DNA from: Colwellia sp.
GTDB taxonomy: Bacteria; Pseudomonadota; Gammaproteobacteria; Enterobacterales; Alteromonadaceae
NCBI GenBank assembly: GCA_002733765.1
Contig: NVWU01000005.1
Coordinates: forward strand, 242,353-306,352
Length of the DNA stretch: 64,000 bases
Reading direction: 5' to 3'
Under the pieces are notes generated by a model. That model made no database searches and was not told the DNA's origin. It saw only the letters and a list, made by a program, of their open reading frames with translations. Within the stretch, counting starts at the first letter, position 1. Every line of letters begins with the position of its first letter. Of this stretch, positions 46,732 through 57,310 are shown piece after piece. The position numbers and the translations under genes are program-made.

Positions 46732-49332
46732 ATGAAAAAGTTAATTCTTAGTTTAGCCATTATCAGCGCGCTTAGTTTAGCTGGTTGTGATAGTGAAACC
46801 ATTAAAGATATAGAAAAAGATGTAGCTAATAATCCTACACCCATAGTTGCTTCGGCAAGAGTTGTGTTTGATCCCGGTGCAGATGAACCAAGGCTATCAA
46901 TACCAAATAACCTATTATTTTTAGGTTCTCAAGATGGAACTCTAAATTTGCCAGCTGAGAACCTTGAAAATGAAGCGGGTGAAAAATTGCCCGCTGATTA
47001 TTTAAATCCTTCAGCAGCGGTTGGTGCACTTGATGGTTGGTCAACCGTTAACCCATTTTTACTCGAGATAGATTTTCCTGCAGATACAACACTAGACGGT
47101 AATTCAGTTTATAGCTCTGCTTCAGTGAAAATGTTTGAAACTATCATGGGCGGTGATACGGGTTGTGAAGGCGTTTCTCCTGCTGCGGCATGTGGTTTTG
47201 TGAGAGAACTAACTTTTGGACTTGATTTTATTGCAAAAGCTTCAGGTAATAGTATTGCTATTATCCCTCTGATACCACTTAAAGCGAAAACCGGCTATGT
47301 AGTAGCACTGACAAATAATTTAAAAGACAGTAACGGCAAAGCTGTGGCAGGTTCAACAAGCTACGAGGCAGTGCGTCAAGATGTTACTGCTAACCCATTA
47401 CCGGCAGGTTCACTGCAAGATTTACAAAAACTTATCAATAGTTATGAAAATGTTGTTGCCGCTGCAGGTGTAGATAAAGACAGTCTCATTTATACGATGA
47501 GTATGACTACCCAGTCTATTGAAGATGTATCACAAGTGATTAAATCTTTGATGCTTTCTGGCACGCCAGGAACTACGCCAATGTTATCGGCAATTAACCC
47601 TACTGGTGCCAATGCAGCAACTTTGCTTGGCTTGGATGCAATGGACCTAAGTGCAGGCACCCAAGCAAGTTTTGCTAGTGTATCAGTAAGCACACTATCA
47701 GCGCCTTATTATCTCGAAACCCCTTATTATGATCCTAATGATTTAGCCGGAAGTTGTGATTTAACAAAGCCTGATTTGACCGTAAGTTGCTCTGATTTGT
47801 TTAGTCGTTGGACTGCTATGGGCGATAGCCCTGTAACAGTTTTAGGTGCATTAGAGGCCGGTGTATTATCACAAGAGGCTTTTGCTGAACAAGCTGCGGC
47901 ACAAGGACAAGACCCAGCTGTCTTACTGGCAAACCCTGCTAAATTAGTCGGTTTGACCTTTACAGTAGCCGTACCTGTTGGAGATACAGTTGTTAATGTA
48001 CTGATTGATCAAACTCGACACCTAACTAAATACAACCCATTACCGCAAGTTAAATCATATAAAAATGATGCTGATGGTAGTGCAATTGACGTTATTATTA
48101 CGACGCCGGATATCGGCCGTATTAATGATATAGCCGCATTGAAAAAAGGCTCGCCACTAACCGCAGATGAAATGATGGTTATGCCTGATGCAGGTTGGCC
48201 AGTGATGATATACTCTCATGGTATCACTTCATATAAAGAAACTGTTTTAGCAATCTCGGGTGCGCTAGCCAGTGCCGGAATTGCTACTATTTCAATTGAT
48301 CACCCATATCATGGTGCACGAAGCACTGATTTTAATGGTGATGGTGTTTATGAAATTAGCGCAACTATTAACGATAGTGATCCTGCTTTTGCTCAAGCCA
48401 ATGCTTCGAGTTATATCAATTTGCAAAGCTTGTTAACCGCTAGAGATAATGTTCGTCAAAGTGAGGTGGATTTATTAGCCTTGCGCGCAAGTTTAAATGG
48501 TGACTCTTTAGTGGGCGTATTAGATGCGTCTAAAGTGAGCTTTTTTGGTCTTTCATGGGGAGCGATTACAGGTACACCCTTCATCGCTCTAGCTAATTCA
48601 GGTGTTGTTAACCCTGCAACGGGTGACTTATTACCGGTTAATCCATATGCAGTTAATAGTGCGAGTCTAGCTTCTGGTGGTGGAGGCCTTGCCGGAATAT
48701 TGCTTGAATCACCTGAATTTGGGCCAAGTGCTATGGCTGGTTTGACTGCATCTGACGCTTTCAAAACATTGGTAGAAAAAGAGTCAGGTACAAAAGTTGA
48801 AGACATGACCGAAGAACAATATGGTGAAGCAGTGGCATTGTATTATCCTGGTTTTGCTCAAACATTTAACATTGCTGCACAATGGGTTTTAGACTCTTCT
48901 GATCCAATAAATTACGCGGATACAGTTCAACAAACACAAACACCAATACATTTTATGGAAATTGTTGGCACAGGAGTTGAGGTTTGTGAAAATATAACTA
49001 TTCCCGAAAATTGCTCAGATCAGGTAGTCATTAATGCTTCAGCTAACTCTGCTTTAGTGGGAACAGAGCCCTTAATTACTGCGTTAGGTTTATCATCTGG
49101 TATAAGCGAGACAATTGGCGATGGTACTAGTGCTGTCAGTGGCGCGGTTCGTTTTTTAAAGGGTCATCATAGCTCTGTATTAAATCCTGCCACTGTTGCT
49201 GGTATTGCAGAAGATGCTGAGGCTAATTTAGCGGTGACTGTTGAAATGCAAACCGAGGTTGTTAATTTTGCTGCGAGCGGTGGTAAGTACCTTCCTATTA
49301 CCGATGATACTCATGTTTTACTGGTTGAGTAG
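46732..49332 (+). CDS. VolA/Pla-1-type surface lipase (lipoprotein)
   Basis: An 866-residue predicted lipoprotein: signal peptide, lipobox SLAGC with Cys 19, then an Asp-rich linker. The N-terminal part (VVFDPGADEPRLSIPNNLLF) matches the lipase N-terminal domain of VolA/Pla-1-type proteins. The nucleophile lies in FFGLSWGAITG (GxSxG, Ser 608), and HGITSYKETVLAIS is the oxyanion region. In Vibrio, VolA is a surface lysophospholipase that frees fatty acids for uptake. Here fadD is 1.3 kb upstream, which fits lipid scavenging. A FadR-like half-site lies 130 bases upstream. The catalytic acid and His are not assigned with certainty. Confidence 0.85.
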   Translation: MKKLILSLAIISALSLAGCDSETIKDIEKDVANNPTPIVASARVVFDPGADEPRLSIPNNLLFLGSQDGTLNLPAENLENEAGEKLPADYLNPSAAVGALDGWSTVNPFLLEIDFPADTTLDGNSVYSSASVKMFETIMGGDTGCEGVSPAAACGFVRELTFGLDFIAKASGNSIAIIPLIPLKAKTGYVVALTNNLKDSNGKAVAGSTSYEAVRQDVTANPLPAGSLQDLQKLINSYENVVAAAGVDKDSLIYTMSMTTQSIEDVSQVIKSLMLSGTPGTTPMLSAINPTGANAATLLGLDAMDLSAGTQASFASVSVSTLSAPYYLETPYYDPNDLAGSCDLTKPDLTVSCSDLFSRWTAMGDSPVTVLGALEAGVLSQEAFAEQAAAQGQDPAVLLANPAKLVGLTFTVAVPVGDTVVNVLIDQTRHLTKYNPLPQVKSYKNDADGSAIDVIITTPDIGRINDIAALKKGSPLTADEMMVMPDAGWPVMIYSHGITSYKETVLAISGALASAGIATISIDHPYHGARSTDFNGDGVYEISATINDSDPAFAQANASSYINLQSLLTARDNVRQSEVDLLALRASLNGDSLVGVLDASKVSFFGLSWGAITGTPFIALANSGVVNPATGDLLPVNPYAVNSASLASGGGGLAGILLESPEFGPSAMAGLTASDAFKTLVEKESGTKVEDMTEEQYGEAVALYYPGFAQTFNIAAQWVLDSSDPINYADTVQQTQTPIHFMEIVGTGVEVCENITIPENCSDQVVINASANSALVGTEPLITALGLSSGISETIGDGTSAVSGAVRFLKGHHSSVLNPATVAGIAEDAEANLAVTVEMQTEVVNFAASGGKYLPITDDTHVLLVE

Positions 49333-49369
49333 TTTCACTTAAAAGATAGTTTTATTATCAACTGCTTTG

Positions 49370-49398
49370 AAAAGTCCTTATTTAAGGGCTTTTTTTTT
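49370..49398 (+). terminator. Rho-independent terminator after the lipase gene
   Basis: AAAAGTCCTT and AAGGGCTTTT pair around a 4-base loop with one G-T pair, followed by T. It is about 38 bases after the stop. Confidence 0.82.
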
Positions 49399-49475
49399 GA
49401 TTTTTAATCCCCATATCGGCTAGTAGTCATATCTGTGAATATATCGTAGCGTTAATCACGCTCAGGAGAAAAACT

Positions 49476-50534
49476 TTGGATTTTTTATATGAATACGGTT
49501 TGTTTTTAGCTAAAACCGTCACCTTTGTCTTAGCCGTTATTGCTATTATTGCGGTTGTTGCGGCATCAGCAATAAAACAAAAGCATAAAAAGGGTGAGTT
49601 AGAAATCACTGACTTATCTGAGCAGTATGAAGATGTGGAGCAAGAGGTTATCCACGCTTTACTTTCTAAAGAGGAGTTAAAGCTAAAAGAAAAGGCTGAT
49701 AAGAAGCTTGCGAAATCTCAAGCTAAAAAAGATAAAGCGTTAGCAAAAGAAAAAGCTAACTCTGATAGTGAAATTGAAACCAAGGCAAAAGTATTTGTTG
49801 TTGACTTTAAAGGCAGTATTGATGCGAAAGAGGTCAGTTCTTTACGCGAAGAGGTTTCTGCTATTTTATCGGTAGCGACTAAACAGGATGAAGTTTTTAT
49901 ACGCTTAGAAAGCGGCGGTGGTATGGTGCATGGCTATGGTTTAGCGTCGTCGCAATTAGATAGAATTCGTCAACATGAAATACCACTAACGGTTTCTGTT
50001 GATAAAGTAGCGGCATCAGGTGGTTATATGATGGCTTGTGTTGCCAATAATATTATCGCTGCGCCATTTGCTATTCTTGGTTCTATTGGTGTGATTGCGC
50101 AGTTACCTAATTTTAATAAGTTATTAAAGAAAAATAATATAGATTTTGAACAATTTACCGCGGGTGAATTTAAACGCACGGTAACCATGTTTGGTGAAAA
50201 CACCGAAAAAGGTAAAGAAAAGTTTATTGAAGAACTAGAAGAAACTCATGTGCTATTTAAAGACTTTGTTAGTGAACATAGACCAAGTTTAGATCTTGAT
50301 AAGGTGGCTACCGGAGAGCATTGGTTCGGCACTAAAGCATTAGAGCTAGGCTTAGTTGATTGTATTCAAACAAGTGATGACTATTTACAAAAAATCAGTA
50401 AAAGCCATAAAGTTGTGGCGATTAAGTATGAAGTAAAAAAAGGTTTAGCTGAAAAGTTTGCTAAAGCGGCCTCTTTATCGGTAGAAAGTATTTTGGGTAA
50501 GTTGTTGCAAAAAAATCGTATTTTTCCAAGTTAG
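49476..50534 (+). CDS. sohB: Inner-membrane serine protease SohB
   Basis: A signal-peptide-peptidase-A-type protease of 352 residues. The N-terminal membrane segment (about 8-31) is followed by a Lys/Glu-rich stretch and an S49 peptidase domain. The catalytic Ser is 181 (AASGGYMMAC), and the Lys partner is probably K233 in AGEFKRT. ESGGGMVHGYG is the conserved loop. The start is a TTG at 49476: CAGGAGAA lies upstream and MDFLYEYGLFLAKTVT aligns with the start of E. coli SohB (MELLSEYGLFLAK, from memory). No in-frame ATG is near. Confidence 0.93.
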   Translation: MDFLYEYGLFLAKTVTFVLAVIAIIAVVAASAIKQKHKKGELEITDLSEQYEDVEQEVIHALLSKEELKLKEKADKKLAKSQAKKDKALAKEKANSDSEIETKAKVFVVDFKGSIDAKEVSSLREEVSAILSVATKQDEVFIRLESGGGMVHGYGLASSQLDRIRQHEIPLTVSVDKVAASGGYMMACVANNIIAAPFAILGSIGVIAQLPNFNKLLKKNNIDFEQFTAGEFKRTVTMFGENTEKGKEKFIEELEETHVLFKDFVSEHRPSLDLDKVATGEHWFGTKALELGLVDCIQTSDDYLQKISKSHKVVAIKYEVKKGLAEKFAKAASLSVESILGKLLQKNRIFPS

Positions 50535-50553
50535 TCTTTTTTTTCAATCAATA

Positions 50554-50598
50554 ATGTGTAGGAAACGTCGTAAAGTTTTGGCGATTTTTCCTACACAT
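50554..50598. terminator. Bidirectional terminator between sohB and the DUF6172 gene
   Basis: ATGTGTAGGAAA (50554-50565) pairs perfectly with TTTCCTACACAT (50587-50598). The two flanking genes converge here. The loop of 21 bases can form a further small pairing. Confidence 0.7.
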
Positions 50599-50615
50599 CA
50601 TCATTTAATTATTGG

Positions 50616-50924
50616 TTATTCTTCACTATCATCATCAATTGGCTTTTTAGTTCTCTTACCTGGTTTTACTAAAATTTCTAAGTAGAAACTTGTTAGCTCA
50701 TTTTGCACAGCATCATCAATACTTTTATTAAGCGCAGAAGTATGGATAACTTCAGCTGATTCTTTGGTATGTCCGTATTTACAATCAAAATCCCAAAAAT
50801 CAATATCTTCAGGCAGTTTTTTATTTCTTTCTCTTTTAAGGTATTTTTTTACCTCATGCTTGATCGCATCAACAAGTCGTGGGCCTTTGATTTTTTCATG
50901 GGTTAATGAAAATATTTTTCTCAT
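50616..50924 (-). CDS. DUF6172 family protein
   Basis: A 102-residue basic protein. The N-terminal half, with RLVDAIKHEVKKYLKRERNK followed by KLPEDIDFWDFDCKYG, matches the DUF6172 family as I remember it. Function is unknown. No signal peptide is present. The C-terminal tail is charged (KRTKKPIDDDSEE). It is convergent with sohB and separated by a hairpin terminator. The upstream neighbour is an MliC-type gene on the same strand. Confidence 0.8.
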   Translation of the reverse strand: MRKIFSLTHEKIKGPRLVDAIKHEVKKYLKRERNKKLPEDIDFWDFDCKYGHTKESAEVIHTSALNKSIDDAVQNELTSFYLEILVKPGKRTKKPIDDDSEE

Positions 50925-51024
50925 GGTGGTACCTTAAATAAGCGCTTAATAATTCTTTGGCGGCTAGTTTAGCATAGCGTTAAATAGCTTTTTACTTTAT
51001 CTTAACTCAGAAGAAAAAAATGTT

Positions 51025-51414
51025 TTACTTGATGCTTTTTTGAGGGATGAGTTTATCGCCGACAGAACATTGAAAATCTGCCATGCGGCCAACAGTCCAT
51101 GTGGCTTGTTCTCCTTTTCCGCGTAAAGTGTATTTGCCATTACTATAGAGAAAACCTGAGGTGGTTTTTTTACTGGGGAGAATGATAGCTTGTTCGCCAT
51201 ACCCATTGATAATTGCAATGTGCTTATGGTTTTCTTTATTTTTTGAAGTAAAGTTGATTGATAACTTAGTGGCTCTGTTGCAAGTGTATTTGACACTTCT
51301 TGTCTTCGTGTTATCCGTATTAATAGCTGCTTTGTTGGTTGTTATGTTGGTATGTGTTTCGGCGCAACTTAATAAAAAAATGCTAACGGTTATTACCAGT
51401 AATTGTTTGTGCAT
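51025..51414 (-). CDS. MliC-type lysozyme inhibitor lipoprotein
   Basis: A 129-residue predicted lipoprotein with lipobox LLSC (Cys 17), followed by a Thr/Asn-rich linker and a C-terminal MliC-like domain of about 80 residues: VKYTCNRATKLSINF, IINGYGEQAIILPSK, YSNGKYTLRGKGEQATW and ADFQC. MliC/PliC proteins bind c-type lysozyme in the periplasm. The start at MHKQLLVITVSIF is chosen because a longer frame runs into the neighbouring gene and lacks a signal peptide at its N-terminus. The upstream ribosome site is weak. Confidence 0.8.
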   Translation of the reverse strand: MHKQLLVITVSIFLLSCAETHTNITTNKAAINTDNTKTRSVKYTCNRATKLSINFTSKNKENHKHIAIINGYGEQAIILPSKKTTSGFLYSNGKYTLRGKGEQATWTVGRMADFQCSVGDKLIPQKSIK

Positions 51415-51469
51415 AAATATCTTAAATGAGGGTGACCGTCTGGGGGAGCAATCTTTAATTTTAGTAACG

Positions 51470-51781
51470 TTACTGGTTAGTAGATTCTTTTCTAAACTGA
51501 AAGGCTTTTTCACATTCGGGTAATTCATAAAACATGGGAGCACCCTTTATTCTATTGCCGTTATAAATATCGGCTTCTTGTTGGCATACCGATTTACTTT
51601 TTTTGAACTTAGTTAAGCATTCATGAAAAATATCATCTTTTCTCGGTTTTAAAGCAATTTGACGAGCATCTTCACACGACTTGTCTAATTCAGCTTGTTT
51701 ATTTTTAGTGGCTTCTGCTTGTGCGATAGTACTGTTAAATGTGAACAATATTATCGCAATAAATAATTCTTTTTTTCGCAT
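51470..51781 (-). CDS. Small exported hypothetical protein with four cysteines
   Basis: A 103-residue protein with a signal peptide ending about AQA (residue 22). The mature part has four Cys (36, 55, 66 and 90), a pattern that allows two disulfides in the periplasm. I do not recognise the domain. It lies 4 bases after the gene upstream of it, and 55 bases before the MliC-type gene. The three encode small exported proteins and may form one unit. Confidence 0.65.
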   Translation of the reverse strand: MRKKELFIAIILFTFNSTIAQAEATKNKQAELDKSCEDARQIALKPRKDDIFHECLTKFKKSKSVCQQEADIYNGNRIKGAPMFYELPECEKAFQFRKESTNQ

Positions 51782-51785
51782 GATG

Positions 51786-52160
51786 TTATTCTTCTTTTAA
51801 TTGAATTATGACATCTACTTGACGTTTTTTATTTTGTTGAGAAATCACCACACGAATGCTATGTTTTTCTTGTTGGTAAGTTAAGGTTAAGCGACCACGC
51901 TTTCTTTCTTGTGAAAGGAAACCGCTATATTGTTGTTGATAAAAATCAATTATTTGCTCTTCGGTGGCACGGGTGAAATAATTTAATACCGCAGGTAGCT
52001 CATTGGTGAAATTAGCAAAAACTTGGGCATTAGCTATCACCGGTATAATGACACTATTGGTATTCGCTTCATTACTTTCTAAGGCGTATATACTTGCGCT
52101 AAAATTCAGTAAAATAGCACTTATAAATAATGGAAGCTTACTTGAATTCTTATTGTTCAT
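51786..52160 (-). CDS. Small exported hypothetical protein
   Basis: A 124-residue protein with a signal peptide (about 27 residues, ending IYA). The mature part contains FANFTNELPAVLNYFTRATE followed by EQIIDFYQQQYG-like YQQQYSG, then a basic stretch and a beta-strand-rich end (IRVVISQQNKKRQVDVIIQL). I recall no assigned function for this arrangement. It is the first gene of the three-gene exported-protein cluster. Confidence 0.62.
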   Translation of the reverse strand: MNNKNSSKLPLFISAILLNFSASIYALESNEANTNSVIIPVIANAQVFANFTNELPAVLNYFTRATEEQIIDFYQQQYSGFLSQERKRGRLTLTYQQEKHSIRVVISQQNKKRQVDVIIQLKEE

Positions 52161-52232
52161 TGCATAATCCCTATAATAACGTTGCCAACATATTTAAATA
52201 TATATTATTTTCAGTCGGAGTGCGACAATCAC

Positions 52233-53030
52233 TTAGATATTAAAGTCATCACGATAGTGATCAACCCACAATGCAGTAGCACCACAAATAGCAACAGGCA
52301 TAACAATTAAGTTAACTAACGGCAACATTGAAAACACAGTAACACTAACACCAAAACTGTAACTCAAATTTTTATGTTGCTGTATCGTTTGCTTCATTAC
52401 TGAAAAAGGAATTTTATGATTATCAAATGGATAGTCTTTGTATTGTACTGCCATCATCCAAGCAACAAATAAAAACCACAACACTTGACCAATAACCGGC
52501 AAAATCCAAAGTAAGATAAAAAAACCAATAGCGCGTGGTAAATAATAGGTAAGTTTTTGTAGTTCACGGGTAAGGGTTCTAGGAATATCTTTAACAATAT
52601 CCATTATGCCGTCATTGACTGTTGGTGCTTCTACTGACTTTTCTTTGAGCAAAAGTAATTCGATTTTTTCTGATAGCAAACCATTAAAAGGAGCGGCAAG
52701 CCAATTAGCGGCGGTACTAAAGATAAATGAAAAAATAATTAATATAGTGATAACCGCAAGTGGCCATAAAACCGAACTAAGCCAATTCAACCAATTGGGT
52801 AGCCAACCAATTAATATTGTCATGTAGTACTCAAGCTCTCTAAACATAAAATAGAACGCGATACTAAAAAATAGTATATTGATTAGTAATGGAATGAGAA
52901 CAAAGCGGCGAATGCCTTTTAATTGAATAAGTTCAAAGCCTTTAAAAAAATATCCCATACCACTATTGGCGATGGCATGCCGTTTTTGATTAAACTTAGT
53001 ATTATTTGTGGTTTCTTTCGGATAAGTCAT
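52233..53030 (-). CDS. cysZ: Sulfate transporter CysZ
   Basis: An inner-membrane protein of 265 residues in the EI24/CysZ family, which brings sulfate into the cell for cysteine synthesis. Four or more hydrophobic segments are visible. GMGYFFKGFELIQLKGIRRF at the N-terminus, WLAAPFNGLLSEKIE and the IPRTLTRELQKLTYYLPRA segment are family hallmarks. It is divergent from zipA, as in E. coli, where cysZ, zipA and ligA are neighbours. Confidence 0.94.
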   Translation of the reverse strand: MTYPKETTNNTKFNQKRHAIANSGMGYFFKGFELIQLKGIRRFVLIPLLINILFFSIAFYFMFRELEYYMTILIGWLPNWLNWLSSVLWPLAVITILIIFSFIFSTAANWLAAPFNGLLSEKIELLLLKEKSVEAPTVNDGIMDIVKDIPRTLTRELQKLTYYLPRAIGFFILLWILPVIGQVLWFLFVAWMMAVQYKDYPFDNHKIPFSVMKQTIQQHKNLSYSFGVSVTVFSMLPLVNLIVMPVAICGATALWVDHYRDDFNI

Positions 53031-53210
53031 TGATTGATAGTTGCGCTAACATGTTGATATTACTCACTTGAGTATAAACGTGTTGTTAGTATAAGAACAG
53101 TACTAACTTGTTACAAAATACCACTGTTTCTGTTAGAATTAATTTGATAAGTCAAATATAATGACAAAATCTAAACTCTCCTTAGAAAAAATGACAATAC
53201 AGGCATAAGA

Positions 53211-54299
53211 ATGGAAGACAACTTCAGAAACGCATTAATTATTCTTAGTGGTGTAGTAATTGCTGCCATCTTTATCCATGGTTTGTGGACTATTAGAAAG
53301 CAAAAAAACCCTTATAAACTTAAGGCCAGTAAAGACAAAGTGAAACCACTGTCACGAGATTTCGATGGCAAAGGCTTTGATCAAGATGGTGTGGGACAGG
53401 TAAAAATACTCAAACAAACTAATAAATCAAAAGTGAGTAGTGAGCAAGACTTTGAGCAAACAATCAGCCTTGATGAAGTTAGCCATTTCGATGGTAGAAA
53501 AAATGATGAAGTACTTAGTGAATTTACCCTTCAAGAACAAGTGACTGAACAGAAGATTAAGTTAGCGGAACCTGCACCACAAGAAAAGCCAATGGCAGTT
53601 ACGGATGCTAAAGAAATAACTTTAGATAAGCCTATATATCAGCAGCCAGTTATTCAGGCTAAACCAGTACCTAAAAAAGTCATTGATAAAAAAACTAACA
53701 TAAAAGCCGAACTTAAGCGTGGAGCGATAAAGCGACCGCAAATAGAAATTAACTTTGGTGATGGTCTGGCTTTAGATAACGAGCCTATGCCCAAGATAAA
53801 GAATGACGAATCAAAAGAACAAACAGAACAAGTAAAAAAGCATAAAAAAGCAGATATTCCTGCCCCCGAGTCGCAAATTATTATTTTAAGTGTTGTTATG
53901 CCTGCGCATCAACAAATGTCTGGTGCTGTATTATTACCTAGTTTATTAACATTAGGGTTAAAGTACGGTGAAATGAATATATTCCATCGCCATCAAGATA
54001 ATGCCGGTAATGGCGCTGTTACCTTTAGTTTAGCAAATATGTTGAATCCTGGTTCATTCGAGCTTGATACAATGGAAACTTTTGTTACACAAGGAGTTAG
54101 TTTATTTATGACTTTACCTAATGCGACTGACCCTTTTACCGCTTTTGAACAAATGCTAGCAGCAGCTAAACAGTTGGCTGTAGAATTTAGCGCACAATTA
54201 GTTGACGACAAACGTAATATAATGACCAAGCAAACTGAGCAACATTATGTCAGTAAAATACGTGAATTTGACCGACAATATCGCCTTGCTAATGTTTAA
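53211..54299 (+). CDS. zipA: Cell division protein ZipA
   Basis: Anchors FtsZ to the inner membrane at the division septum. 362 residues with a single N-terminal membrane segment (about 8-27, periplasmic N-terminus), a long charged and Pro/Gln-rich linker (about 30-220) and the C-terminal FtsZ-binding domain (about 225-362) with VMPAHQQMSGAVLLPSLLTL and NPGSFELDTMETFVTQGVSL. It precedes ligA, the usual arrangement, although here an inverted-repeat element separates them. Confidence 0.94.
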   Translation: MEDNFRNALIILSGVVIAAIFIHGLWTIRKQKNPYKLKASKDKVKPLSRDFDGKGFDQDGVGQVKILKQTNKSKVSSEQDFEQTISLDEVSHFDGRKNDEVLSEFTLQEQVTEQKIKLAEPAPQEKPMAVTDAKEITLDKPIYQQPVIQAKPVPKKVIDKKTNIKAELKRGAIKRPQIEINFGDGLALDNEPMPKIKNDESKEQTEQVKKHKKADIPAPESQIIILSVVMPAHQQMSGAVLLPSLLTLGLKYGEMNIFHRHQDNAGNGAVTFSLANMLNPGSFELDTMETFVTQGVSLFMTLPNATDPFTAFEQMLAAAKQLAVEFSAQLVDDKRNIMTKQTEQHYVSKIREFDRQYRLANV

Positions 54300-54334
54300 T
54301 AAATAAATCATCACCCTTATTTTTATGTAACCAA

Positions 54335-54507
54335 TATACCCGTTCCATTTAGAAGATAGATTATTCAGCTGGAATTAGAAGTGCCTTTAGGCAAAGCCTT
54401 GATTGTCTGCGTTACATTTATTTTTAAGGGAATACCTTAAAAAATGTGCCTTGATTATGAATCGATCAGACTTCCTGAAATGAGCACTTTTAAGTTGAAC
54501 GGGTATA
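54335..54507. mobile_element. MITE-like inverted-repeat element 3
   Basis: A 173-bp non-coding element with ends TATACCCGTTC (54335-54345) and GAACGGGTATA (54497-54507), exact inverse complements over 11 bases with weaker matching beyond. In reverse orientation its interior (about 54420-54487) is clearly similar to the left half of the element at 41315-41578. It sits between zipA and ligA and splits that conserved pair. No ORF is present. Confidence 0.75.
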
Positions 54508-54532
54508 AATCTTTTATAGATTTCGTTTTTGA

Positions 54533-56620
<2,088 letters not shown>

Positions 56621-56635
56621 TAAAGCAGGGGTTTA

Positions 56636-57310
56636 ATGATGATTCAATACAAAAAAGTAGTTGTTAACTTATTTTTATTACTATCTTTATTGGTTGCTCA
56701 AGTCGTTTTTATTACTAATAGCGCCTATGCGTACAATACTGTTTATGGTAATAAGGTACAGCTTACCGATAAACAAGCAAGGGCATTACAATCATTAAAT
56801 ACCGAGCGGCAAAGTCAAACCACTAAATCACTAAGGTTAAAAATCACCACGCTGCAAGATAACCAAGGACAAAAATATTTAGGAGCTCTGGTAAGTCGAG
56901 CAGAATTATTACCGTATTTAACACAGTTACAGCAAGTGTTGGGAGAAGACTTTACTCATTACCGCGCGTTGCAAGTAGCACGAGATCAGCAACTCTTTCA
57001 TTTAACACTACTTAGCCCAAGAGAATACCAATTAGCGGATAAAGCTATCGTTGAACAATTACTTTCAGCTGATTTTAATCATTCTTTTTCTAGCCAACTA
57101 AATGTTACCTTATTAGGCTTAGGCAAAGTGGTGCAAGATGATAACGTAAGTTTTTTTGTTGTTGCTCAAAGCGCTGACGCTCAGTTAATACGTCAACGCT
57201 TTATATTATCAGCCAAAGACTTCCATATTACCTTAGGTTTTAATCTCAGTGATATTTACGGAGTCAAAAAAGACCGCTCAAGCTTAATTGATGTAAAAGT
57301 TAAACCTTAG
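56636..57310 (+). CDS. Exported protein with 2H-phosphoesterase-type motifs
   Basis: A 224-residue protein with a signal peptide (about 32 residues, ending NSAYA). Two HxT motifs spaced 75 residues apart, FHLTLLSP (His 122) and FHITLGFN (His 197), are the pattern of the 2H phosphoesterase superfamily. The segment after the second motif (SDIYGVKKDRSSLI) resembles eukaryotic and bacterial 2H proteins that I recall. The substrate is unknown, and a periplasmic location would be unusual for RNA-ligation-type members. The gene follows ligA by 15 bases. It ends overlapping the convergent antiporter gene by 11 bases. Confidence 0.65.
   Translation: MMIQYKKVVVNLFLLLSLLVAQVVFITNSAYAYNTVYGNKVQLTDKQARALQSLNTERQSQTTKSLRLKITTLQDNQGQKYLGALVSRAELLPYLTQLQQVLGEDFTHYRALQVARDQQLFHLTLLSPREYQLADKAIVEQLLSADFNHSFSSQLNVTLLGLGKVVQDDNVSFFVVAQSADAQLIRQRFILSAKDFHITLGFNLSDIYGVKKDRSSLIDVKVKP

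Noticed and set aside
50997..51296. 99-residue minus-strand frame over the MliC-type gene
   Set aside because: It overlaps the MliC-type gene in another frame, lacks a signal peptide and has no recognisable domain, whereas the other frame has a lipobox and the MliC pattern.
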